Assembly (NCBI RefSeq): GCF_014332695.1
Contig: NZ_MBUA01000012.1
Location: forward strand, 863,858 to 927,857
From: Flavihumibacter stibioxidans
GTDB taxonomy: Bacteria > Bacteroidota > Bacteroidia > Chitinophagales > Chitinophagaceae
Direction of reading: 5' to 3'
DNA: 64,000 nucleotides
The notes beneath the pieces are model-generated. The model ran no database searches, was not told the origin of the DNA, and saw only the letters and a program-made list of their open reading frames with translations. A program made the translations under genes and the position numbers. This document shows positions 8,088 through 16,109 of this stretch, piece after piece. The number at the start of each line of letters is the position of its first letter. Position 1 is the stretch's first letter.

Positions 8088-9095
8088 TTATTCCGGCATT
8101 GGGGTTACAAAGGGCCAACCGTTCCGCCATTTCAATTCGCGGATGATCAGCTTTGATCGTCCTTTATCCTTTGCATCGTAACCGTGACAAACAAGCAGGT
8201 TTTTATCGCCATCGGTGATTACGGCATTATGCCCAACGCCATGCCAGTCGCGACTTCCCTCAAAAACCGTGGTACCGCCGCCAAGTGTCATGGCCACCCC
8301 TTCCCAATCCAGGTAGGGGCCTTCCAGTTTTTCTGACCTGCCTGCCACCACTTTATAGGTGCTTCTTTCCCCGCGGCAACAATAGTCGAAGGAAACAAAC
8401 AAATAATAATAACCATCTTTTTTGAAAATGAAAGGCGCTTCGATGGCCGCATCACCGGCAACGCTATCGGGAAGATAAAAACTCCTGGGCCGGGATGCCA
8501 GTGTAAACCATTGCTCCGGCTGGGCCGGCGCAGTTTGATCATCGTTAAGCCGCACCAGTTTGATGCCGTTCCAGAAGGAGCCAAAGCTCAGCCAGGCCTG
8601 ATTTTTATCATCACGAACCAGGTTGGGGTCGATCGCATTCCACATATCGCGGCCGGGTACAGACTGGATCACTTTTCCCCTGTCCATCCATTTAAAATCT
8701 TTTGAGGCGGGATCCAGGGTTTTATTTACCGCCAGCCCGATGGCGGAAGTGTTTTTTCCAAATGCGGAGACACTGTAATAAAGGTGATAGAGGCCATTGT
8801 GGTAACTTATATCCGGGGCCCAGGTATGTCCCCGATATCCTTTGATGTTTTCAATGGCCCATGTCGGCGGCTCGCTGAATACCGGCTTTTCGGCTGTCCA
8901 TAGCTGTTTGTCCTTTGAGCTCCAGACGCTGATGCCCATGCCGGTCGCAAACAGGTACCAGGTATCTTTCTCCTTGATCATCACGGGATCATGTACCGGC
9001 ACGGCCGATGTCGCCAATGGCTGCTTCGGTTGCCCGATCACCATACCTGCCACCAGCAGCCCTCCCGTCAACAATCCCAGAATCTTCCTTTTCAT
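8088..9095 (-). CDS. GH43 endo-arabinanase/arabinosidase-type glycosidase, secreted
   Basis: Likely cleaves alpha-1,5-L-arabinan by inversion. The open frame runs further upstream, but residues there (SSPVGCHPTG) are translation of a 27-bp palindromic repeat. The signal peptide MKRKILGLLTGGLLVAGMV starts at the ATG complementing 9093-9095, giving 335 aa. The five-bladed propeller residues are visible: base Asp36 (PVHDPVM), pKa-modulating Asp156 (WNAIDPNLV) and acid Glu219 (AAIEAPFIF). GHTWAPDISYHNGLYHLYYS is typical of arabinan endo-1,5-alpha-L-arabinosidases. No extra binding domain is present. It lies between a GH51 gene, separated by 151 bp of hairpins, and galM. Confidence 0.9.
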   Translation of the reverse strand: MKRKILGLLTGGLLVAGMVIGQPKQPLATSAVPVHDPVMIKEKDTWYLFATGMGISVWSSKDKQLWTAEKPVFSEPPTWAIENIKGYRGHTWAPDISYHNGLYHLYYSVSAFGKNTSAIGLAVNKTLDPASKDFKWMDRGKVIQSVPGRDMWNAIDPNLVRDDKNQAWLSFGSFWNGIKLVRLNDDQTAPAQPEQWFTLASRPRSFYLPDSVAGDAAIEAPFIFKKDGYYYLFVSFDYCCRGERSTYKVVAGRSEKLEGPYLDWEGVAMTLGGGTTVFEGSRDWHGVGHNAVITDGDKNLLVCHGYDAKDKGRSKLIIRELKWRNGWPFVTPMPE

Positions 9096-9112
9096 TTTAT
9101 TCAGTTTCTCCT

Positions 9113-9139
9113 CACCCGTCGGGTGGCACCCGACGGGTG
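9113..9139. repeat. 27-bp palindromic repeat, copy 1
   Basis: A perfect inverted repeat with 13-nt arms CACCCGTCGGGTG and CACCCGACGGGTG around a single G. Each arm is itself a mini-hairpin (CACCC, 3-nt loop, GGGTG). It lies 18 bp upstream of the GH43 start in its leader. Flanking CT/AG bases extend the stem slightly. Confidence 0.95.
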
Positions 9140-9148
9140 AGCTTGCCA

Positions 9149-9183
9149 AAATCAATCCACCAGGATTTTCAATTGATTGATTT
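9149..9183. other. Stem-loop between two palindromic repeats
   Basis: AAATCAATC (9149-9157) is complementary to GATTGATTT (9175-9183), with a 17-nt loop. With the palindromes on either side it makes three consecutive hairpins in the GH51-GH43 leader. It has no T tract, so termination is unlikely; a role in mRNA stability or processing is possible. Confidence 0.5.
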
Positions 9184-9201
9184 ACAATATTTTTTGTTTT
9201 T

Positions 9202-9248
9202 GAACACTGTTCACCCGTCGGGTGGCACCCGACGGGTGAACAGTGTTC
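9202..9248. repeat. Palindromic repeat copy 2, extended to a ~47-nt hairpin at the GH51 stop
   Basis: The 27-bp core (9212-9238) is flanked by GAACACTGTT and AACAGTGTTC, giving a perfect 23-bp stem around one base. The stop codon of the GH51 gene (complement of 9247-9249) is the first element of the hairpin. On the gene strand only A-rich sequence follows, so it does not look like a classical intrinsic terminator. Confidence 0.95.
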
Positions 9249-11229
9249 ATTTTTTTACTGGCACCCTTATTACGGTTAGTGAGTGCGAAGCCAGATTCAG
9301 GCTGATCTTTTTGCCTTTCACCTGCAGGGCAGATTCTGCCGGCGCAATCGCTTTGGGCTGGTCCAGGGAATTTACCTGCTCCAGCTGAGCACTTTTCAAA
9401 ACGACCAGTTTAATGACATTCCCATTCCGCTTCAGCCCGTCAACAACAATATTCCGGTTTACACCAGCACCTGATGCATTCACAATCTTCAGGACCAATT
9501 CACCGGCATTCTCATCCAGAACAGATGAAGCATAGAGGCTGTCCTGGCCTGTCAGGGCTTTTCCGCCACTGAGGGCACTCACCACATGCGTTCCTTTATT
9601 AACGGAAAATAATTTCTGCACGTAATAGTTGGGTGTGCCATATACCCGAAGGTTATCCACCCAGATCAGGTCAGGCGTCCACTGCCATCCCTCCACATGG
9701 GCAAAGAGCGGCGCATAGGAGGCCATATGCACTACTTCCGCATTTCGCTCAAGGCCGGTCAGGAAAGCAGCTTCCGCCATCGCGGTCAGCCAGTTATTAC
9801 GGTTATGGATACTCACTGTTCTATCGCTCTGCGCGGCATATTCACCTGCGAAAACTTTGGAACCATTTCTATCATAACTGTCATACCGCGCTGCATTCCC
9901 CAAAAACCATTCCGGACGGCGGTAATAATGTTCATCGATGATATCCGCACCCATTTTCCGCAACTCCTTATTCAGGAATTCAAATCTTTCTCCCTCGGGA
10001 TCCGTGCCTGAACTGTTCACAATCTTTATGGAAGGATATTTTTCCCTGATGGCTTTCGTAAATACTTTCAGTCGCTCCACATACTGCGGTCCCCAGTTCT
10101 CATTGCCAACGCCAATATATTTAAGGTTGAATGGGGCCGGATGACCCATCTCAGCACGCAGCTTTCCCCATTTCGTAGATACCTCACCGTTAGCAAACTC
10201 GATCAGGTCCAGCGCATCCTGCACATACGGTTCCAACTGATCCAGGGGAACCACTTCAGCAGTATTGAACTGGCAGGCCATGCCGCAGTTCAGGATGGGC
10301 AGGGGCTCGGCGCCAATATCCTCGGACATCTGGAAGTATTCAAAGAAACCCAAACCGAAAGTCTGGAAATAATCAGGGGTGGGACGATGCGCAAATTCGG
10401 CGTTCCAGCGATTAATGATCTGCTGTCGCTGCTCAACGGGGCCCACCGTTTTTTTCCACTGGTAGCGAACAGTGAGGTCATGTCCCTCCACGATACATCC
10501 GCCGGGGAAACGAACAAAACCGGGTTTCATATCAGCCAGCATCTGCACCATGTCTGCACGCAGGCCACCTTTACGCCCCTTCCAGGTATCCTCTGGAAAC
10601 AATGAAATCATATCCAGGTCGAGCTGACCATTGCCCTCAAACCAGATATTCAGTTTGGCTTTCGGGCTGGTGGCGTTTGAGGTAAAACTTACAGACCCCT
10701 TCTTCCAGTCAGCAGACTGGTCGGGAACAAAACTGGTACTGCCAATCACGCCACCTTTTTCATCTATGAGTTCCAGGTACATGGTTACACCCTTTTCCGG
10801 CTGCCGGTACCAAACAGAAAAATCGTAACGCAGTCCGGCTTTTATTCCCATCCCGCGAAAGCCTTCATTGGACAGGCCGAATTTCCCCTTTTCCGCACCG
10901 GCAGCAAGAACCCGCAAAAAACGCGGATTTGCTTCCTGTGCGAAACCACGGTTCAAAACGAGAAATGACCCTTCTTTAACCTGACTGCCCTGTGGTGTCC
11001 ATCCCATCAGGGGTTTATAAAATTCAAAGGAACGGTTCTTTACCAGTTCGGCATACATACCTCCATCGGCGCCAAGGTTGATGTCCTCAAAAAACACCCC
11101 CCACATGGTTGATTGTACCGGAGCAATTTTTTTAGCAGCATTAACCACAATATCGTTACCCTGCTGTGCCTGCAATGAGCCGCCCAGCATGGCAGCCATT
11201 ACCAGCGATAGACTTAGTTTATTCATCAT
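9247..11229 (-). CDS. GH51 alpha-L-arabinofuranosidase with N-terminal carbohydrate-binding-like domain, secreted
   Basis: Removes terminal alpha-L-arabinofuranosyl residues by a retaining mechanism. The 660-aa precursor has a Sec signal ending near GGSLQAQ. Residues ~85-215 look like a CBM4/9-type beta-sandwich inserted before the (beta/alpha)8 barrel. The acid/base is Glu377 in YIGVGNENWG and the nucleophile Glu463 in VFAGEYAAQSD; FVRFPGGCIVEGHDL is a typical barrel motif. A C-terminal beta domain ends in VIRVPVKK. Two adjacent ATGs are possible starts. It is 2 bp downstream of the GH43 gene at 11232, which implies one operon. The TGA stop lies inside a palindromic repeat. This protein differs from the other GH51 (12742) in size and domain content, so the pair is not a recent duplication. 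Confidence 0.94.
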   Translation of the reverse strand: MMNKLSLSLVMAAMLGGSLQAQQGNDIVVNAAKKIAPVQSTMWGVFFEDINLGADGGMYAELVKNRSFEFYKPLMGWTPQGSQVKEGSFLVLNRGFAQEANPRFLRVLAAGAEKGKFGLSNEGFRGMGIKAGLRYDFSVWYRQPEKGVTMYLELIDEKGGVIGSTSFVPDQSADWKKGSVSFTSNATSPKAKLNIWFEGNGQLDLDMISLFPEDTWKGRKGGLRADMVQMLADMKPGFVRFPGGCIVEGHDLTVRYQWKKTVGPVEQRQQIINRWNAEFAHRPTPDYFQTFGLGFFEYFQMSEDIGAEPLPILNCGMACQFNTAEVVPLDQLEPYVQDALDLIEFANGEVSTKWGKLRAEMGHPAPFNLKYIGVGNENWGPQYVERLKVFTKAIREKYPSIKIVNSSGTDPEGERFEFLNKELRKMGADIIDEHYYRRPEWFLGNAARYDSYDRNGSKVFAGEYAAQSDRTVSIHNRNNWLTAMAEAAFLTGLERNAEVVHMASYAPLFAHVEGWQWTPDLIWVDNLRVYGTPNYYVQKLFSVNKGTHVVSALSGGKALTGQDSLYASSVLDENAGELVLKIVNASGAGVNRNIVVDGLKRNGNVIKLVVLKSAQLEQVNSLDQPKAIAPAESALQVKGKKISLNLASHSLTVIRVPVKK

Positions 11230-11231
11230 CG

Positions 11232-12722
11232 TTATTTTTTCTTTCCCCAGATCGCAACACCTTCGTTGTTGAGACCTGTAAATATGATTGTGTTCTTTTT
11301 ATTCTCCCAGTCGCGCCCTTTCTGCACATACACTTTGTCTGTAAACCCATTGCCCCATTTCAACTCAAGCCAGGGCGCGGTATAGGTCCAGGTACCGGCA
11401 TTCCCATTCAGGCTGCCATCCGCCCCAATTACAAGGTTAATACTGGTCTGGAAATCCGGGGACAATTGTTCTTCCGCGTATCCCGGTACGATCCTGTATC
11501 CCAGAATGATCTGCTCATAACTGCCAGCAATATCCGAAGAAGCCACCAGGCTGTTGTCTTCCCATGCATAGCGCTCAGGAGACACAACCGGCCATCCACC
11601 TGCCGTCCAGAATATCTTGCGTACATGCAGGTTCATGAAATACTTTCCGTTACCCGGACGTGCCTGGTGTGCCATGAAATACTGACCGGCACCATCTTCA
11701 AAAACCGCGCAGTGGGCTACGCCCTGGTAACCGCTGTGATTGCTGAACTGGTAAGGGGCCAGGATCATCGGGCCATGGTCTTCACTGAGGTTCACATCCT
11801 TTCCATTAAAATCATAAAAGGGACCATCTGGTTTGTCTCCTTTTGCCACCCGCACATTGTATTTTGTTTCCAGCCAGTCATATGAAATGAAGAGGTAATA
11901 TTTTTTCTGCTGCGCATTATAGATTACTTCGGGTCCTTCGATATTGCCATTGTATCGGCCACCGGTAAAACCACGGTTGGCAATCCTTTTACCTTTATAT
12001 CCGGATGACATGGCAAGTCCGGTCGCAGGATCTAACTGTAATGTATAGATGCCATCCCAGGCTGAACCATAATAGAACCACTGTTCGCCGGCCGGTGTTA
12101 CCACCACAGCAGGATCAATGGCGTTTGTCTGCACAGTATTATCATTCCTGGAAACAACCACCAGGTCCTTTTCCGTCCAGGGCCCTTCCGGGGAGGTGGC
12201 GGTTGCAAGGCCGATTACACTTAACCGGGGCACAGCACTTGATAAAGAATAATAGAGGCGAAATTCATTTCCAACTTTCAACACATAGGGGGCCCAGAGC
12301 GCATCAAAAGGAGTCCCTCCGTTCTGCCGGATAAAAGCTGCGCCTTTGGCGGGCAATCCGTTAAAAACCCAGCCTACGGTCTGCCACTGTACAAGGTCTT
12401 TTGATTTCCTGACCTGCAGCCCTGCCCTGATGGCGGAACCATAGGCCACATCTGTACTGTAACTGTAGTAGTAGTCGCCATGTTTAATGATGGATGGATC
12501 ATGCACATTATGCGAGCCCCAGAACAGGAACTTGTCAACGGAAGAGATATCAGCATAATCATCACGAATGGTATTGATATCAAATACCGGAGCAGGCGTA
12601 GGACCAGGAGTGGGACCAGGTGCCGGTTCAGGTGATACCCCGTCTTTTTTGGAGCATGATACCGCCAACATTGCTGCCACTGCCGCAACACTTAAGATAG
12701 ACCTGATGTATCTGATCCGCAT
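11232..12722 (-). CDS. GH43 endo-arabinanase-like lipoprotein with C-terminal accessory domain
   Basis: Probable surface arabinan endo-hydrolase. I place the start at MRIRYIRSILSVAAV (complement of 12720-12722) because it begins a lipoprotein signal with lipobox LAVSC (Cys23). Upstream in-frame residues look non-coding and would overlap the preceding gene. A Pro/Thr/Gly linker (PEPAPGPTPGPTPAP) follows the lipid anchor. Catalytic residues by motif: Asp75 (NVHDPSII), Asp203 (TNAIDPAVV) and Glu262 (GNIEGPEVIY). The last ~100 residues (GNAGTWTYTAPWLELKWG...) fit the beta domain found C-terminal in GH43 endo-arabinanases. A lipidated endo-enzyme on the surface would generate oligosaccharides for the SusCD pair. 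Confidence 0.9.
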   Translation of the reverse strand: MRIRYIRSILSVAAVAAMLAVSCSKKDGVSPEPAPGPTPGPTPAPVFDINTIRDDYADISSVDKFLFWGSHNVHDPSIIKHGDYYYSYSTDVAYGSAIRAGLQVRKSKDLVQWQTVGWVFNGLPAKGAAFIRQNGGTPFDALWAPYVLKVGNEFRLYYSLSSAVPRLSVIGLATATSPEGPWTEKDLVVVSRNDNTVQTNAIDPAVVVTPAGEQWFYYGSAWDGIYTLQLDPATGLAMSSGYKGKRIANRGFTGGRYNGNIEGPEVIYNAQQKKYYLFISYDWLETKYNVRVAKGDKPDGPFYDFNGKDVNLSEDHGPMILAPYQFSNHSGYQGVAHCAVFEDGAGQYFMAHQARPGNGKYFMNLHVRKIFWTAGGWPVVSPERYAWEDNSLVASSDIAGSYEQIILGYRIVPGYAEEQLSPDFQTSINLVIGADGSLNGNAGTWTYTAPWLELKWGNGFTDKVYVQKGRDWENKKNTIIFTGLNNEGVAIWGKKK

Positions 12723-12741
12723 GCCTTTGAGTTTTGCCGGG

Positions 12742-14325
12742 TTATTGCAATTCAAGTACTACCACCGACGCCGGAGGCATTTTTACTGTCAGTTTATTTC
12801 CTTTCAGGCTGGCACCCTTGAAGGGAGCGGGCCTGATCTTTTCCGGCTGGTCAAAACTATTGTAGTCCTGGATTCTGGCGGATGCCAGTATGCGGCCGCT
12901 TAACTGCCTGTAGTTTGTACCATCTACCTCCACAGTAATTTCCTGTGTGGCACCCGGATGAATATTTACCAGCGACATATGGGTTTTGCCAAATTTATCC
13001 TTTGAAGCAGATGCTGATACCGCCGGCATTTTTTCTGTACCAAGTACATAATCCGGACTCTTCAATTCAACAGGGATCATGGTGGCATCCTGGTGTACAT
13101 TGTACATTTCCATCACGTGGAAAGTAGGCGTCAGGATCAGTTTCTCCTTATTGGTCAGGATGACCGCCTGCAATACATTGATGGTCTGGGCCAGGTTGGC
13201 CATCCTGATACGGTCAGCATGGTTGTTGAAAATATTGAGGGTCATGCCGGCAATCATCGCATCCCGCATAGTGTTCTGCTGCTGCAGGAAACCCGGATTG
13301 GTACCGGGATCCGGCGCATACCAGCCACCCCATTCATCCACTACCAGTGCCACTTTCTTTGCCGGATCATATTTGTCCATGATGGCCGAATGTTTGTTCA
13401 CCAGTTCCTCCATTTTCCAGGCAGCCTTCATACTCAGCATATACTGTTGCTCGGAAAACTCCGTGGACGATCCCTTATTGCCCCAGTCAATTACGGCATA
13501 GTGATGCAATGCCACACCTTCCAGCATCTGGTGCGGGATATCGCGCATCAGCACTTCCGTCCATTTATAGTCGCCTGAATTGGCACCGGACGCGATCCGG
13601 AACATTTTATCACTGTTGTTCCAGTCGGTCATGAAGGTTGCATATTTCCTGTACTCATTGGCATAGTACTCCGGTGTCATATTGCCGCCACAGCCCCAGG
13701 CTTCATTGCCCACACCCCAGAATTTCACGCCCCATGGCTTTACGCGGCCATGTTCCTGGCGCCATTTACTCATAGGGCTCAGGCCGTCAAAATTTACATA
13801 CTGGACCCAGTCGATCAGTTCCTGTACCGTACCGCTTCCCATATTACCGGCCAGGTATGGTTCAGCCCCAATTCTTTCGCACATGTTCAGGAAATCATGG
13901 GTACCGAAACTGTTGTCTTCCGTTACGCCGCCCCACCATTTGTTTACAATGGATGGACGCTGGGAACGCGGGCCCACTCCGTCTTTCCAGTGATAGGTAT
14001 CGGCAAAACATCCGCCCGGCCAGCGAAGAACCGGTACTTTCAGTTTTTTCAGCGCAGCAATTACATCATTCCGCACACCCTCAGTATGAGGTATTACAGT
14101 ACTGGTATCTCCGACAAAAAAACCTCCGTAGATACAGGTTCCCAGGTGCTCGGCAAAATGACCGTAAATATTTTTATTGATGGTATGTTGGGCAGATGCC
14201 GGTTTCAATACCACCGTTGCATTCTGTACGGACTGGGCATACAGGGGAAGGGAAGCTGTTGCAAGGCAGAATACAGTACCCGCAATTAAATGATGTTGAA
14301 TATGGCGTGCAATCCTGGTCAGCAT
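12742..14325 (-). CDS. GH51 alpha-L-arabinofuranosidase, secreted (AbfA type)
   Basis: Retaining exo-arabinofuranosidase acting on arabinan oligosaccharides or side chains, 527 aa, the normal two-domain length. The N-terminal hydrophobic segment ends in SLPLYAQS, a likely signal peptidase I site, so it is periplasmic or exported. NIYGHFAEHLGTCIYGGFFV and LRWPGGCFADTYHWKDGVGP are GH51 hallmarks. The acid/base is Glu208 in WGVGNEAWGCGG and the nucleophile Glu331 in VVDEWGGWYAPDPG. It is the first gene after a terminator-like hairpin and an operator-like palindrome, so it probably heads its own transcript and is also reached by readthrough from susCD. Confidence 0.94.
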   Translation of the reverse strand: MLTRIARHIQHHLIAGTVFCLATASLPLYAQSVQNATVVLKPASAQHTINKNIYGHFAEHLGTCIYGGFFVGDTSTVIPHTEGVRNDVIAALKKLKVPVLRWPGGCFADTYHWKDGVGPRSQRPSIVNKWWGGVTEDNSFGTHDFLNMCERIGAEPYLAGNMGSGTVQELIDWVQYVNFDGLSPMSKWRQEHGRVKPWGVKFWGVGNEAWGCGGNMTPEYYANEYRKYATFMTDWNNSDKMFRIASGANSGDYKWTEVLMRDIPHQMLEGVALHHYAVIDWGNKGSSTEFSEQQYMLSMKAAWKMEELVNKHSAIMDKYDPAKKVALVVDEWGGWYAPDPGTNPGFLQQQNTMRDAMIAGMTLNIFNNHADRIRMANLAQTINVLQAVILTNKEKLILTPTFHVMEMYNVHQDATMIPVELKSPDYVLGTEKMPAVSASASKDKFGKTHMSLVNIHPGATQEITVEVDGTNYRQLSGRILASARIQDYNSFDQPEKIRPAPFKGASLKGNKLTVKMPPASVVVLELQ

Positions 14326-14342
14326 AGAAGTTATTTAAGCAA

Positions 14343-14367
14343 ATGAATTGTACAATTTACACTTATA
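14343..14367. promoter_or_regulatory. Candidate arabinose-regulator operator upstream of GH51
   Basis: Arms ATGAATTGT (14343-14351) and ACACTTATA (14359-14367) have a 7-nt spacer, the same layout as the sites before araB and susC. It ends 18 bp upstream of the GH51 start. A TAAATTG-like -7 element on the minus strand lies inside it, so binding would block initiation. Confidence 0.55.
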
Positions 14368-14417
14368 TACAGAAATAGAGAAATGAGGAAGTAGAAAGAT
14401 CGGGATGCAGGGATTTT

Positions 14418-14470
14418 GAAAAAAAGAGGAGAAGACCGGGAAACCGGGAAAGGTTCCCCTGATCTCCTCC
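14418..14470 (-). terminator. Terminator-like hairpin after susD
   Basis: On the minus strand GGAGATCAGGGGAACC pairs imperfectly with GGTTTCCCGGTCTTCTCC and is followed by a run of seven T (14419-14425 on the plus strand are A). It separates susCD from the glycosidase genes, allowing higher susCD expression with partial readthrough. Confidence 0.7.
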
Positions 14471-14504
14471 ATTAATCGACTGCTGCTTGCTATATGAAAA
14501 AAAC

Positions 14505-16079
14505 TCAATAACTCAGATTTTGTTTCCAGCCGCGGTTGATATCGATCTCAGACTGCGGGATGGGGAAATATTCACGTCCGGCCTGGTATGAATTGAATTC
14601 CGGGTCACGTGATTTCAACAATGCCAGTTTCGCAGGATCCTGCAACCAGCCCCAGCGGCGGATATCATCAAAACGTTTTCCCTCCAGGCAGAATTCCAGC
14701 AGGCGCTCCTGTGCGATCTGGTCGCGCATCTGGGCCTGTGTCATACCGGGTTTGGTCACAGCCAGGTCGGGCAGACCAACGCGGCTGCGCACCCGCTGGA
14801 TATACGGATAGGCCTGAGCGGTAGATCCGTTTTCATTCAGGCATTCGGCGTACATCAGCAATACGTCTGCATAGCGCATCAGACGCTCGTTGATACCGGA
14901 ACGCCAGTCGAACTCATTGGGTTTTGTTTCATCGTTCTCATACTTACGACAGAAAAGATCATTCAGGTCAGCCGGATTTCCTCCATAGAATACGGAAAAC
15001 TCCTGGCCATATAATTTCAAACCTGGTTTGTTGTAGAACATGGTTGCCACCAAACGCGGATCATCATCACCACCGGCTGTTTTCTCTTCCAGGAAGGAAT
15101 TGAATACGCTGCGCGTGGGTTGTACGTCCACAAATCCAAATCCGCGGGGACCATAAGTAATGGCACGGGCGCTGGTTTTGCCCCAGCCGGAGGAAGGAGT
15201 ACCACCCCAGCCGAGTTCTGTACCACCCGCACTCAGGTCAAACTGCACTTCAAAAATGGATTCCTTATTGTTCTCGGCAACCTCCGTGAAATTATCACGA
15301 TAGTTGGGCATAAGATCATATACGCCAAGGTCAATTACTGCCTTGAAAGCGGCGGCGGCTGCAGTATAATCTTTCTTGGTAGTATGAAACATATGGGCCT
15401 TTCCAAGATAGGCAAGGGCAGCACCTTTTGTGGCACGACCTTTTTGTCCCTGGTCGGGACCGCCCACCGCATCATAACTCACCGGAAGCAAGTTGGCAGC
15501 CTGCTGGAAATCGGCAATTACCTTATCCCATCCCTGCTCTGCAGATTCCTGCTCCATATAAAACTCATCTTTACTGGCGGGTAACGATGTAGGGTAAGCG
15601 ACATTACCCCAGAAATTAGCCAGGTGGAAAAAATACAAACCACGCAGGAAATACGCCTGACCCATTATCCTGTCCTTAAGTGCCGCATCCATTTCGATGG
15701 CTGGCACATAATTCAATACCTGGTTGGCTTTTGAAATTCCTTCATACCACGCACCATAAGACCAGGCATAGATGGCCCCATCAGCAGTGTTCAGTGCGAA
15801 CTTCCCGGTATTATACATCTGCAACCAGGGACTGTTACTCTTGGCATCATCGCCACGGGTGTCCATCATCAAAGGAGTGCTGCGCATATAACTTCCATCA
15901 ATCAGCAAGCTGGCATAAGCCGCATTTATTCCTTTAATAGCATCGGTACCCGTATTCCAGAAGCTGGCCGATGTTGGCGCATTGGGGTTTACCAGGTCAA
16001 GCTTTTTTTCGCAGGCCGAGAAACCGATTGTTGCGGCGGCCATCAATACCGCATATATTTTATTAGTTGGCATTTTCAT
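14505..16079 (-). CDS. susD: SusD/RagB-family surface glycan-binding lipoprotein
   Basis: Outer-membrane lipoprotein that caps the SusC channel and binds oligosaccharides, here probably arabino-oligosaccharides. I chose MKMPTNKIYAVLMAAATIG as the N-terminus (complement of 16077-16079), with lipobox GFSAC (Cys23). Upstream in-frame residues lack signal features. The protein is ~524 aa with typical SusD features: IKGINAAYASLLIDG, YFLRGLYFFHLANFWGNV (TPR-like helical scaffold), RLMRYADVLLMYAECLNENG and LEFCLEGKRFDDIRRWG near the C-terminus. It follows susC with a 30-bp gap and is followed by a terminator-like hairpin. Substrate is inferred from the linked GH43/GH51 genes. Confidence 0.95.
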   Translation of the reverse strand: MKMPTNKIYAVLMAAATIGFSACEKKLDLVNPNAPTSASFWNTGTDAIKGINAAYASLLIDGSYMRSTPLMMDTRGDDAKSNSPWLQMYNTGKFALNTADGAIYAWSYGAWYEGISKANQVLNYVPAIEMDAALKDRIMGQAYFLRGLYFFHLANFWGNVAYPTSLPASKDEFYMEQESAEQGWDKVIADFQQAANLLPVSYDAVGGPDQGQKGRATKGAALAYLGKAHMFHTTKKDYTAAAAAFKAVIDLGVYDLMPNYRDNFTEVAENNKESIFEVQFDLSAGGTELGWGGTPSSGWGKTSARAITYGPRGFGFVDVQPTRSVFNSFLEEKTAGGDDDPRLVATMFYNKPGLKLYGQEFSVFYGGNPADLNDLFCRKYENDETKPNEFDWRSGINERLMRYADVLLMYAECLNENGSTAQAYPYIQRVRSRVGLPDLAVTKPGMTQAQMRDQIAQERLLEFCLEGKRFDDIRRWGWLQDPAKLALLKSRDPEFNSYQAGREYFPIPQSEIDINRGWKQNLSY

Positions 16080-16109
16080 TTTCGTTAAGTTTTGAAGATT
16101 TCGCAATAC

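Noticed and set aside
9096-9155. N-terminal extension of the GH43 protein up to 9155
   Set aside because: The extra residues (SSPVGCHPTG) are translation of the palindromic repeat, and a clear signal peptide begins at the ATG complementing 9093-9095.
12568-12903. Plus-strand ORF rich in Gly/Pro over the GH43/GH51 junction
   Set aside because: It is the complement of the Pro/Thr linker of the GH43 lipoprotein; both flanking genes are on the other strand.
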